From NCBI GenBank assembly GCA_002298155.1, contig DBME01000012.1:7386-13102 (forward strand): DNA of 5,717 nt, in the 5' to 3' direction. Each line of letters begins with the position of its first letter. The first letter of the stretch is position 1. The notes beneath the pieces are model-generated. The model was not told the origin of the DNA. It did no database searches and was given only the letters and a program-made list of their open reading frames with translations. Source of the stretch: Holophagaceae bacterium UBA706 (GTDB taxonomy: Bacteria > Acidobacteriota > Holophagae > Holophagales > Holophagaceae). Of the stretch, positions 1 through 5,717 are shown one piece after another. A program made the translations under genes and the position numbers.

Positions 1-863
1 CGGTAGTTCTGCTCCAGCTTGATCTGCACCGCCTCGGGGAAGTCCCGCTGGAAGTCCAGGATGTTGCGGATGTCGGCCCCTCGCCAGCCGTAGATCGACT
101 GATCTTCATCTCCTACAACACATAGGTTGTGATGGTTCCGGGCCAGATGCTGAATGAGGAGGTACTGCGCCCTGTTGGTGTCCTGATATTCGTCCACCAG
201 CACGTACCTGAACCGTTCCGCGTAGACCGCCTGCATCGCCGGGTCCCGGAAGAGCCGTTCCGTGTGCAGGAGCAGGTCGTCGAAATCGCAGGCCTTGTGC
301 TGCTTGAGGCCCTGCTGGTAGCCCTTGTAGGCGTCCAGGACCTTGCGGGTCCAGGGGTCCAGGGCCTCCTCCACGGCCTCCTCGGGGAGCAGGCAGCGGT
401 TCTTGAAATCGGAGATGACCTCCAGGACCTTCTTGGGGTGGAACTGCTTCTCGGGCAGCTTCAGGTCGGTGAGCACCTGCTTGACCAGGCTCCGCTGGTC
501 CGAGGGGTCGAAGATCACGAAATCGCGGCCCACGGGGGTTCGGTCGCCCTCCCGCCGGAGGATCCGGGTGCAGAAGCTGTGGAAGGTGCTGACCCACAGC
601 TGGTCGGCGGGCACGGACACCATGCGCTGGACACGCTCGGCCATCTCACCGGCTGCCTTGTTGGTGAAGGTCATGGCCAGGATGGAGGAGGGACGGACCC
701 CCACCTCCTCGATGAGCCAGGCGATGCGGCGGGTGATCACCGTGGTCTTGCCGGACCCCGCCCCGGCGAGGATCAGCAGGGGACCCTCCACGTGGGTGAC
801 GGCTTCCTTCTGGGGTTCGTTGAGATTGCGCAGGAGAGGGTGATCGGTCGCGGGGTCGGGCAT
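1..863 (-). CDS. pcrA: UvrD/PcrA-family ATP-dependent 3'-5' DNA helicase, N-terminal part (cut by window edge)
   Basis: Superfamily 1A DNA helicase; this family unwinds DNA in the cytoplasm during nucleotide-excision and mismatch repair and clears proteins or replication intermediates. The first 287 codons are present, and the gene runs off the left edge. Visible motifs in order: Q-motif region LNEPQKEAV (14-22), Walker A AGAGSGKT (33-40), motif Ia TFTNKAA (65-71), STFHSFC (92-98), CDFDDLL (192-198), Walker B VDEYQDTN (223-230), motif III VVGDEDQSIYGWRGAD (249-264) and the start of motif IV, LEQNY (283-287). Domain 1A and much of 1B are therefore intact, and the missing part would hold motifs V-VI and domain 2. 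The DEYQDTN and GWRGAD wording is closer to PcrA than to E. coli UvrD as I remember them, so the symbol is tentative. The ATG at 861-863 is preceded by an in-frame TAG four codons upstream, which fixes it as the earliest ATG. Its ribosome site is poor: GAAGG directly abuts the ATG. It starts 30 bases after the chemoreceptor stop on the same strand, so read-through is possible. Confidence 0.95.
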   Translation of the reverse strand, partial: MPDPATDHPLLRNLNEPQKEAVTHVEGPLLILAGAGSGKTTVITRRIAWLIEEVGVRPSSILAMTFTNKAAGEMAERVQRMVSVPADQLWVSTFHSFCTRILRREGDRTPVGRDFVIFDPSDQRSLVKQVLTDLKLPEKQFHPKKVLEVISDFKNRCLLPEEAVEEALDPWTRKVLDAYKGYQQGLKQHKACDFDDLLLHTERLFRDPAMQAVYAERFRYVLVDEYQDTNRAQYLLIQHLARNHHNLCVVGDEDQSIYGWRGADIRNILDFQRDFPEAVQIKLEQNY

Positions 864-893
864 CCTTCGAGTCTACCAACCAAGCCCCGGGGG

Positions 894-2477
894 TCAGACC
901 TTGAACTTGCCCATGAGCTCTGCCAGGGTCTCGGCCACGTGGGCCAGATCCTCGGAGGTCCGTGCCACCTCGTGGACCGTGGCGGACATCTGGGCCACCC
1001 CAGCGGCGTTCTCGGCGGTCTGGCGGGCGTCCTGGTCCACCTGCCCCGCCACCTCCACGGAGGTGCGGGCCTGCTCCTCGGTGGCTGCGTTGATCTCCGC
1101 CATCATGCTGGAGAAGCCCACGATGAACTCGCGGATGGTCTCGAGGGAGGCCACCGAGCCCACGACGGTCTCCCGGCCCGTCTTCACGGCGCCCTGGGCC
1201 TCCTCCACAAGGAGCGAAATCTCCCGGGCGGAAACCGCGGAGCGCTCCGCCAGCTTGCGGATCTCCTCGGCCACCACGGCGAAGCCCTTGCCCATGGTGC
1301 CGGCCTTGGCGGCCTCGATGGCGGCGTTGAGGGAAAGGAGGTTGGTCTGCCGGGCGATGTCCTGGATCACCTGGATGGCCTTGATGATCTGGCCCGTGGC
1401 CTGGGAGATGGCCTCCATGGACGCGGCCGTGGCCGTGCCGGCCCGGTTCCCCTCCTCCGTGGCCGTCACCGCCGCGCGGGCCTGCCCCTCCGCGGAGCGG
1501 ACGCGGGCCGACACCTGCTCGATGGAGGCCGAGAATTCCGTGATGGCCGCCGCCACCCGCTCGGACCGCGCCTTCTGGGCGTGGGTGTTCTCGGAGAGGG
1601 AGTTGGCGGTGGCCGACAGCTCCTGGGCGGAGGCCGAGAGTTCCGTGGAGCCGCTGGCGATGCGGGCGGATTCCGCGGTGACCCGGCCGAGGACGCTCTT
1701 GAGTTCGCCCTCCATGGTGCGGATCGAGCCGAGGATGCTGGCCTCCGCCCCGGCTCCCACCGTCACCGGCACCGTCAGGTCGCCCTGGGCGATGCGGCCC
1801 ACCACCGTGGAGGCATAGGCGGGTTCCCCACCCACCTGGCTGAAGATGCTCCTGTGAAGGCGCCGGCCCAGGACCAGGCCACCCACGAGGGTGACGAGGC
1901 CCACGGCCAGGCTCAGGAGCACGGCCGAATCCCGGGCCGTGTCGAATTCCGCATCGCCGGCCTTGGCCCGGGCCACGGCGAGGGTGCCCAGCTTGGCCAT
2001 GGGAGCCCGCAGGTTCTCCACGAGCTTGTCGCTGGTATCGTCGAGGGAAATGACCTCCGGACTGAAATCGTTGGCCTTGCGCGGCGTCAGTTCGTGCATG
2101 ACCTTCGACTGGAAGTGCGCGTCCAGCGCGGCCACCGCCGCGCGCCCCTGCGCGCAGAGCGCCACTTCCTCGGGATCATCGATGCTCTTTTCGATGGCCT
2201 CGAGGTCCTTGAGCACGCCGTCGCGCTTCTCGGCCCAGCTGCCGGGGGCCTTGGCCAGGTCCCGGTTGATGACCGTGTCGGCCAGCACCTGGTACAGGAC
2301 CGCGCCCCCCGCGGCGCTGCGGTTGGCGAGCGTCGCCACCTGGGCGCTGACGGCGCCCCGGTCCTGGATCCTGCCAAGCGTCCTCAACGTCGTCACCGCC
2401 AGTCCCGCGTTGATGGCCATGCCGGCCAGGATGATCCCGGTGGTGAGGACGATCTGCTGCTTGAGGGTCATGGCCAT
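894..2477 (-). CDS. Methyl-accepting chemotaxis protein (transmembrane chemoreceptor)
   Basis: Inner-membrane chemoreceptor of 527 residues that would signal to CheW/CheA. Domains in order: a very short cytoplasmic N-terminus, TM1 at about 9-30, a periplasmic ligand-binding region of about 150 residues (32-182) that looks all-helical (four-helix-bundle size; exact family not identified), TM2 at about 185-204, a HAMP-like linker (about 205-258) with [19 protein letters not shown], then a long coiled-coil signalling domain. The conserved hairpin tip is at about 374-405: [20 protein letters not shown] followed by [16 protein letters not shown]. Heptad A/S/E-rich helices flank it. The protein ends LMGKFKV, with no NWETF-type pentapeptide for CheR/CheB docking. 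The start at 2477 is supported by GGAG at 2485-2488, seven bases upstream and inside the last codons of the preceding gene. A second ATG two codons later (2471) is possible. It begins three bases after the outer-membrane protein's stop, so the two are likely translationally coupled. The sensed ligand is unknown. Confidence 0.95.
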   Translation of the reverse strand: MAMTLKQQIVLTTGIILAGMAINAGLAVTTLRTLGRIQDRGAVSAQVATLANRSAAGGAVLYQVLADTVINRDLAKAPGSWAEKRDGVLKDLEAIEKSIDDPEEVALCAQGRAAVAALDAHFQSKVMHELTPRKANDFSPEVISLDDTSDKLVENLRAPMAKLGTLAVARAKAGDAEFDTARDSAVLLSLAVGLVTLVGGLVLGRRLHRSIFSQVGGEPAYASTVVGRIAQGDLTVPVTVGAGAEASILGSIRTMEGELKSVLGRVTAESARIASGSTELSASAQELSATANSLSENTHAQKARSERVAAAITEFSASIEQVSARVRSAEGQARAAVTATEEGNRAGTATAASMEAISQATGQIIKAIQVIQDIARQTNLLSLNAAIEAAKAGTMGKGFAVVAEEIRKLAERSAVSAREISLLVEEAQGAVKTGRETVVGSVASLETIREFIVGFSSMMAEINAATEEQARTSVEVAGQVDQDARQTAENAAGVAQMSATVHEVARTSEDLAHVAETLAELMGKFKV

Positions 2478-2480
2478 GAG

Positions 2481-3305
2481 CTATCTCCGGGGCGTCCACA
2501 TCGGGTGTTCGAAGCTGAGGTACAGGAAGACCGCCTTGTCCCCCTTGCTGGGGCCGACCCCGATGGGGAAGGCGATGCCGGGGACGATCTGGAGGCCGTT
2601 CTTGAAATTGATGGCGAAGCGCGCACCGGGGCTGACGTAGAAGGCGTCCACGCGGGTCTTGAGGCCGGGGCCGGCCACGGCCTCGCCGCTGGAGAAGGCG
2701 AATTCGAGCATCGCGTTGACGTTGGGATGGGCCAGCCAGATGAAGCTCTGGCCCATGTTCCAGGCGGTGAGGTCGGCCTTCTCGCCCGCGGCGTTGCGCG
2801 CCCCGGGCGTCCAGGTGGCGCCCAGGTTCCAGTGGGTGACGAAGGTCTCGGTGAGCACGACGCTCACCGGCAGGAGCACCTGGTAGCCCATGGCACCGTT
2901 GCCCCGGGCCTGCTTCTCGTCGCCCGTGGGGAGGATCAGGGAGAACCGGGGGGCGATGGCCACCGCCGCCTCGCCGTCGCCCAGGAGCTGGTACCGGTAG
3001 TTGAGAAGCACGTCCCCCAGGGCGCTCCGCCCGTCCGGGGACGCGCCGGTGCGCTGGACCGGGACGGTGTAGCTGAGCTGGTGGGTGATGCCGGGGACGG
3101 GCCACTCCTGGGTGAAGGTGTAGAGCCAGTCCTTGGTGACGGTGTTGCGCATGTAGGTGTTGATGTGCTGCACCACGCCGGGTTCCTGGTTGTAGGCCTC
3201 CTCCACCAGGAAGGAGTTGTCCTGGATGGGCCCGGGTTCCTGGGCGCGCAGGGGCGCGGCCGCGGCAAGGGTCAGCAGAACACCCCAGGTGGTGAGATTA
3301 TTCAT
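2481..3305 (-). CDS. Outer-membrane beta-barrel protein, PF13557-like 'transporter' family
   Basis: A secreted protein of 274 residues, probably an outer-membrane barrel. A Sec signal peptide is clear: MNNL then a hydrophobic core (about 6-18), with likely cleavage after LRA at residue 21. The mature part has alternating polar/hydrophobic stretches typical of beta-strands, for example HQLSYTVPVQR (75-85), VLLNYRYQLL (99-108), AAVAIAPRFSLILPTG (113-128), NAMLEFAFSS (197-206) and ARFAINFKNGLQIVPGIAFP (228-247). The last strand is AVFLYLSFEHPMW (258-270), with aromatic residues near the C-terminus as expected for BAM recognition. The LPTGDE and ALGDVLLNYRYQL wording recalls the Phenol_MetA_deg/transporter family (PF13557). 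That assignment is from memory of the family and needs a profile search. A conserved-looking segment, DNSFLVEEAYNQEPGVVQH (29-47), follows the signal peptide. The start is set by a perfect AGGAGG five bases upstream. It is the first gene of the minus-strand group and is followed by the chemoreceptor. The substrate cannot be told from the sequence. Confidence 0.82.
   Translation of the reverse strand: MNNLTTWGVLLTLAAAAPLRAQEPGPIQDNSFLVEEAYNQEPGVVQHINTYMRNTVTKDWLYTFTQEWPVPGITHQLSYTVPVQRTGASPDGRSALGDVLLNYRYQLLGDGEAAVAIAPRFSLILPTGDEKQARGNGAMGYQVLLPVSVVLTETFVTHWNLGATWTPGARNAAGEKADLTAWNMGQSFIWLAHPNVNAMLEFAFSSGEAVAGPGLKTRVDAFYVSPGARFAINFKNGLQIVPGIAFPIGVGPSKGDKAVFLYLSFEHPMWTPRR
2485..2488 (-). promoter_or_regulatory. 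Ribosome-binding site of the chemoreceptor, inside the upstream gene
   Basis: GGAG on the minus strand sits within the last codons of the outer-membrane protein gene, seven bases before the chemoreceptor ATG (2475-2477). Because it is inside coding sequence and the stop-to-start gap is three bases, ribosomes ending the first gene could restart on the second. Confidence 0.7.
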
Positions 3306-3404
3306 TTATTCCTCCTGGCCCAGGCATGGGTCACTGTCATCGAATCGGACGAAACCGCCGGGTGGATGAATTTCCTTCGGCCCCGGCTACCATGGGATGT
3401 CCCG
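3306..3404. promoter_or_regulatory. Divergent intergenic region, presumed to hold two promoters
   Basis: This 99-base stretch lies between the start of the minus-strand operon and the 5' end of the plus-strand tRNA, so it should hold a promoter for each. On the plus strand, TACCAT at 3388-3393 is a fair -10 box (four of six bases of TATAAT), placed about 12 bases before the tRNA, but no good -35 box sits upstream of it. On the minus strand I see no convincing -35/-10 pair and no sigma-54 or sigma-28 consensus. The function is inferred from position and not from clear motifs. Confidence 0.35.
3311..3316 (-). promoter_or_regulatory. Strong ribosome-binding site of the outer-membrane protein gene
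   Basis: Reading the minus strand, AGGAGG lies five A/T-only bases (AATAA) before the ATG at 3303-3305. It is the best Shine-Dalgarno match in the window and decides the start. It contrasts with the weak site of the helicase gene and suggests the barrel protein is made in the largest amount. Confidence 0.85.
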
Positions 3405-3490
3405 GCTCGCATGGCGGAAGGGCAGACGCAGCGGACTTAAAATCCGCCGGCCGCAAGGTCATCTGGGTTCAAATCCCAGTGCGAGCACCA
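3405..3490 (+). tRNA. tRNA-Leu, anticodon UAA
   Basis: A complete class II tRNA with encoded CCA. The acceptor stem pairs GCTCGCA (3405-3411) with TGCGAGC (3480-3486), followed by A73 and CCA (3487-3490). The D arm is GCG/CGC. The anticodon arm is GCGGA (3431-3435), loop CTTAAAA (3436-3442), TCCGC (3443-3447), giving anticodon TAA at 3438-3440, which reads UUA and UUG. A long variable arm, GGCC-GCAA-GGTC with one G-U pair, marks it as Leu-type. The T arm is CTGGG-TTCAAAT-CCCAG. All stems pair fully, so it should be functional. No terminator is visible before the lipoprotein gene 128 bases downstream, so some co-transcription is possible. No repeated 3' fragment marking an integrated element is seen in the window. 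Confidence 0.97.
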
Positions 3491-3554
3491 GGGACTGCAA
3501 CTGTACGGTCAGGAAAATACCGTTCTGTACCCTTTACCGCGGCGTGCGGGGGGA

Positions 3555-3614
3555 CGATCCTGGATCGCCAACCGCCCAGGGGATACCCCTGTTCCAACCG
3601 TCACGATCCGGAGG
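3555..3614 (+). promoter_or_regulatory. Leader of the lipoprotein gene with palindromes and a possible alternative hairpin over the ribosome site
   Basis: Two perfect short inverted repeats lie just before the lipoprotein gene: CGATCC-T-GGATCG (3555-3567) and CAGGGG-ATA-CCCCTG (3577-3591). The second could be a hairpin; the first has too small a loop as RNA unless its last pair opens, but it would suit a dimeric DNA-binding protein. A second copy of CGATCC at 3604-3609 touches the GGAGG ribosome site (3610-3614). Bases 3560-3567 can pair with 3604-3611 for eight pairs including one G-U, covering the first two G of GGAGG and enclosing the 3577-3591 hairpin. These could be an operator, an RNA fold or chance; nothing here matches a known riboswitch that I recognise. 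Confidence 0.35.
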
Positions 3615-3618
3615 TGCC

Positions 3619-5451
3619 ATGCGATTCCTGCGTTCCCTGCGATCCGCCGCCTTCCTGGGCGGATTCGCCGCCCTCTTCCTGCTGATGTCCTGCGGAGGTC
3701 ATGGTTCCGATACCTCCACCACCACCGCCGGCAACCTCAACCTGACCATCACGGATGCGCCTTCGGACAACTGGCAGCAGGTCACCGTGGTCCTGAAGTC
3801 CGCCAGCCTGCGCAACCAGGCCGACCAGTCCTGGACCCAGGTGTGGACCGCCGACCCCGCCACCCCCAATGCGGGCGTGGTGAACCTCGTCGACCTCAAC
3901 AGCGTCGCCGACCTCCTGGGCAAGGCCACGGTGCCCGCCGGGACCTACGACCGCCTCCAGCTGGTCATCGACCCCGACCCCGCCACCATGACCCTCGTGG
4001 ATGACGGCGGGAACACCATCCCTCCGGCCGACATCACCGTCATCGACCCCAGCGGCAAGGGGCAGATCAACGTGGTCATCGACCCGGCCCTCCAGATCGT
4101 GGCCGGCGGCACCGCGAGCCTGCAGGCCGACTTCGACCTGGCCCACCCGCTGTCCATCGTCCAGGAGACGGTGGGCGGGGTGCAGAAGGTGGTCCTCAAC
4201 CTCCAGGTGCGCCACAAGGCGATGCCAAGGCGCGTGCAGGACCTGCAGTTCGCCCGCAAGCTGGGCCAGGTTACCGCCGCCACCGCCACGGGCTTCACCC
4301 TCACCGACACCCGGGGCGCGACCTTCACCTACCTCGTGGACACCGGCACCATCTTCTGGGACGCCGATGCCAAGGCCGCGGGCACCCTGGCGGGTCTCGT
4401 GGTGGGCAAGTACGCCCTGGTGGCTTCCAACCTCAACGCCGACGGCTCCCTGTACGTCCGGCGGGTGTGGTATGCCGATGCCGCCGCAACCTTGCCGGCC
4501 TGGTCTCCCGAGGGCCTGGTCCGACGCGTGAATGTGAGCTCCAACTCCTTCAGCATCTACAACAAACAGATCACGAGCGACATGCACCACCACCACTGGA
4601 ACATGCAGGTGGTGAAGGTGGACGCCAACACCGTGTGGACCTTCCACACCACCGTGGCCATGGGAACGGGCACCGGTCTCCTCACGAAGATCTGGCGCGG
4701 CTGCCGGGTGGATGTCCAGCTGGACGCCACCGGGACCACGGCCACCAGCGTGAACGTCAACAACGCGCATGACGAGGGGTTCATCACGTCCGCCACCGCC
4801 ACGGGCGTCACCTTCGGTTGGCCCGGCCGGGCCCACCGGTCCGACGGCGTCACCTTCGGCCAGGATGACATGGGCGGCCGCACCTGGACCTACTACCAGA
4901 ACGCTGCGGACACCGCCAACGCGTTCTCCTGGTGGTACTTCGGCCTTCCTTCCGGCGCCTCGGCCACCGTGCAGGACCTGGTGGACACCATCGGCGCGGC
5001 CCAGGCCGCCCACCTCCCCCCCACCGGGTACTGCAACCTCTACTGGGACACCGTCTCCGGCGGCTGGCAGGCCTACCAGCTGATCCTCGCCCCCGAGCGG
5101 CTCGGCATGGCGGCCATCACCACGGGCTACGCCGACTCGGCCACGGCGGGCCAGGGCACCATGGGCATCACCTACCTGAGCCCCTCCGCCTTGACGCCGA
5201 CCTTCACGGACATGACGGTGACGCTGGACTTCGCCGGTGACCTGCAGACGGTGGTGGAAGCCGTCACCTGGAACAGTTCCACGCGCCTGCTCACGTTCGA
5301 GGTGCCGGTGGATCACAGCCAGTGGGCCACCCTCCTGGTGCCTCCGGCCAGCGGCACCCAGAGCGCCGCGCGCATCTGGGTCAGGCCGGTGAAGAATGGG
5401 ACCGCGTTCGACTGGCATGCCTACAACGTCGAGCTCTTCCGGGTCCAATAG
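3619..5451 (+). CDS. DUF4382 outer-membrane lipoprotein with DUF5666-like repeats
   Basis: A predicted lipoprotein of 610 residues with no known enzyme activity. The N-terminus is basic (MRFLRSLR), then hydrophobic, with a lipobox LMSC at 22-25. Lipid would be attached to Cys25, and Gly rather than Asp follows, which favours the outer membrane. A short Ser/Thr linker leads to a DUF4382-type domain (about 38-200), recognised by LNLTITDAPSD (40-50), the VNLVDL stretch (88-93) and VPAGTYDRLQLVID (105-118). After this come DUF5666-like beta modules with related openings: GQVTAATATGFTLTD (216-230), GLVRRVNVSSNSFSIYN (299-315) and GFITSATATGVTFGW (387-401), then perhaps a fourth near 496. A natural MHHHHWNM patch is at 322-329. 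The frame stays open upstream into the tRNA, but the ATG at 3619 is chosen because GGAGG lies four bases before it and the signal peptide begins there. Such proteins are usually of unknown function; an extracellular or surface binding role is inference. Transcription probably ends at the hairpin at 5472-5503. Confidence 0.88.
   Translation: MRFLRSLRSAAFLGGFAALFLLMSCGGHGSDTSTTTAGNLNLTITDAPSDNWQQVTVVLKSASLRNQADQSWTQVWTADPATPNAGVVNLVDLNSVADLLGKATVPAGTYDRLQLVIDPDPATMTLVDDGGNTIPPADITVIDPSGKGQINVVIDPALQIVAGGTASLQADFDLAHPLSIVQETVGGVQKVVLNLQVRHKAMPRRVQDLQFARKLGQVTAATATGFTLTDTRGATFTYLVDTGTIFWDADAKAAGTLAGLVVGKYALVASNLNADGSLYVRRVWYADAAATLPAWSPEGLVRRVNVSSNSFSIYNKQITSDMHHHHWNMQVVKVDANTVWTFHTTVAMGTGTGLLTKIWRGCRVDVQLDATGTTATSVNVNNAHDEGFITSATATGVTFGWPGRAHRSDGVTFGQDDMGGRTWTYYQNAADTANAFSWWYFGLPSGASATVQDLVDTIGAAQAAHLPPTGYCNLYWDTVSGGWQAYQLILAPERLGMAAITTGYADSATAGQGTMGITYLSPSALTPTFTDMTVTLDFAGDLQTVVEAVTWNSSTRLLTFEVPVDHSQWATLLVPPASGTQSAARIWVRPVKNGTAFDWHAYNVELFRVQ
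4277..4293 (+). repeat. 17-base direct repeat, copy 1, within the lipoprotein gene
   Basis: Identical to 4790-4806. Both copies are in the same reading frame and encode the ATATG core at the start of two related beta modules, 171 residues apart. This fits internal domain duplication, though proline/alanine/threonine codon bias makes short GC-rich identity easier by chance. Confidence 0.7.
4790..4806 (+). repeat. 17-base direct repeat, copy 2, within the lipoprotein gene
   Basis: Second exact copy of 4277-4293, encoding the same ATATG residues (392-396) in the third module of the lipoprotein. Confidence 0.7.
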
Positions 5452-5471
5452 CCGCGGAACGAGGGTCATCG

Positions 5472-5503
5472 AAGGACGGGGGAATTCCGGTTCCCCCGTC
5501 CTT
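5472..5503. terminator. Perfect 13-bp hairpin between convergent genes, likely bidirectional terminator
   Basis: AAGGACGGGGGAA (5472-5484), a six-base loop TTCCGG, and TTCCCCCGTCCTT (5491-5503) form an uninterrupted stem with five consecutive G-C pairs. It begins 20 bases after the lipoprotein stop and ends 13 bases before the stop of the convergent gene. The outer A-T pairs supply a short T run on each strand (TTT on plus at 5502-5504), weaker than a classical U-tract, so termination is likely but not guaranteed. Confidence 0.85.
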
Positions 5504-5516
5504 TCGCATGGGGCGG

Positions 5517-5717
5517 TCAGACCATGGCGGCCACGGCCTGCTGGAGCTCCTCGGGGGTGTAGGCGGTGAAGCCCAGGCGGGTCCGGGCCATGTCGCGGCC
5601 TTCGAGGTCGTAGTAGGCGCCGCGGCGCAGCTTCATGCCGCGCACCACGCAGACCCGGACCCAGATGGTGAAACGGGCCGGATCGGCGAAGATGCCCTGC
5701 CCTTTGAGCCACAGGGC
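5517..5717 (-). CDS. C-terminal fragment, probably a PLP-dependent aminotransferase (cut by window edge)
   Basis: Only the last 66 residues are in the window, ending in TGA at 5517-5519; the gene enters from the right edge. The fragment reads ALWLKGQGIFADP, then FTIWVRVCVVRGMKLRRGAYYD (from about residue 16), then ARTRLGFTAYTPEELQQAVAAMV at the end. The order 'RGM-L--G-YYD', then 'R-RLGF', then 'T-EEL--AV--M' resembles the C-terminal small domain of fold-type I aminotransferases, including the MocR/GntR-fused group, where an R-LGF strand precedes a last helix beginning with P-EEL. The catalytic lysine would lie outside the window and cannot be checked. It faces the lipoprotein gene, with the hairpin between them. 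The family call rests on pattern memory only; another alpha/beta enzyme is possible. Confidence 0.5.
   Translation of the reverse strand, partial: ALWLKGQGIFADPARFTIWVRVCVVRGMKLRRGAYYDLEGRDMARTRLGFTAYTPEELQQAVAAMV

Noticed and set aside
864..893. Terminator between chemoreceptor and helicase
   Set aside because: CCCCCGGGG is a palindrome without a loop, and no T-run follows, so it does not form a usable terminator hairpin.
2176..3268. Several arginine/proline-rich open frames overlapping the barrel and receptor genes
   Set aside because: They are out-of-frame shadows of coding sequence with low-complexity composition and no ribosome site.
129..3440. A single 1103-codon open frame on the plus strand across three genes
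   Set aside because: It is antisense to the helicase, chemoreceptor and barrel genes, all of which show clear family motifs. High G/C at third positions removes stop codons from the opposite strand. Its translation is rich in G, H, L and R and shows no domain.
3405..3490. tRNA as an integration site of a mobile element
   Set aside because: There is no integrase gene and no duplicated tRNA 3' end in the window, and the flanking genes match each other in codon use.
3397..3618. An N-terminal extension of the lipoprotein through the tRNA
   Set aside because: The frame is open, but it would translate the tRNA gene and bury the signal peptide; GGAGG and the lipobox support the start at 3619.
3601..5712. 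A 703-codon open frame on the minus strand opposite the lipoprotein
   Set aside because: It is a GC-bias shadow. The plus-strand frame has a ribosome site, lipobox and recognisable domains, whereas this one is low-complexity G/V/H and runs through the terminator and the opposite end of the aminotransferase fragment.

Overview
The window is GC-rich by eye, with strongly G/C-ending codons in every gene, and reads as ordinary chromosome. It has a chromosomal tRNA and housekeeping-type genes, and no transposase, integrase, CRISPR or phage gene is visible. A DUF4382-type lipoprotein with DUF5666-like repeats, a PF13557-like outer-membrane protein with an 'LRAQ' signal-peptide end, and the codon bias together suggest a high-GC Gram-negative. 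An acidobacterium of the Holophaga/Geothrix kind would fit, but this is inference and not proven by the sequence.

Layout. On the minus strand, reading from about 3305 down to 1, lie three genes in a row. The first is a secreted beta-barrel outer-membrane protein (2481-3305). Three bases after its stop comes a methyl-accepting chemotaxis protein (894-2477). Thirty bases after that comes the N-terminal half of a UvrD/PcrA-type DNA helicase (863 to beyond the left edge). The first two are almost certainly one translationally coupled operon, and the helicase may be read through from them. A 99-base intergenic stretch (3306-3404) separates this group from plus-strand genes: a complete tRNA-Leu(UAA) with encoded CCA (3405-3490), then a 128-base leader with short palindromes, then a large outer-membrane lipoprotein (3619-5451). 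A perfect 13-bp hairpin (5472-5503) lies between that gene and a convergent minus-strand gene, of which only the last 66 residues are inside the window. That fragment is probably the C-terminus of a PLP-dependent aminotransferase.

How the genes may work together. The outer-membrane protein and the chemoreceptor probably share transcription and perhaps a ligand: one lets a solute through the outer membrane, the other senses it in the periplasm. This is the most interesting biological link, though it is inferred from arrangement only. The lipoprotein, the tRNA, the helicase and the aminotransferase have no obvious functional link to each other. I found no convincing new defence, mobile or RNA-guided system. 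The best candidates for a second look are the porin-receptor pair, the alternative hairpins in the lipoprotein leader, and the repeat architecture of the lipoprotein.
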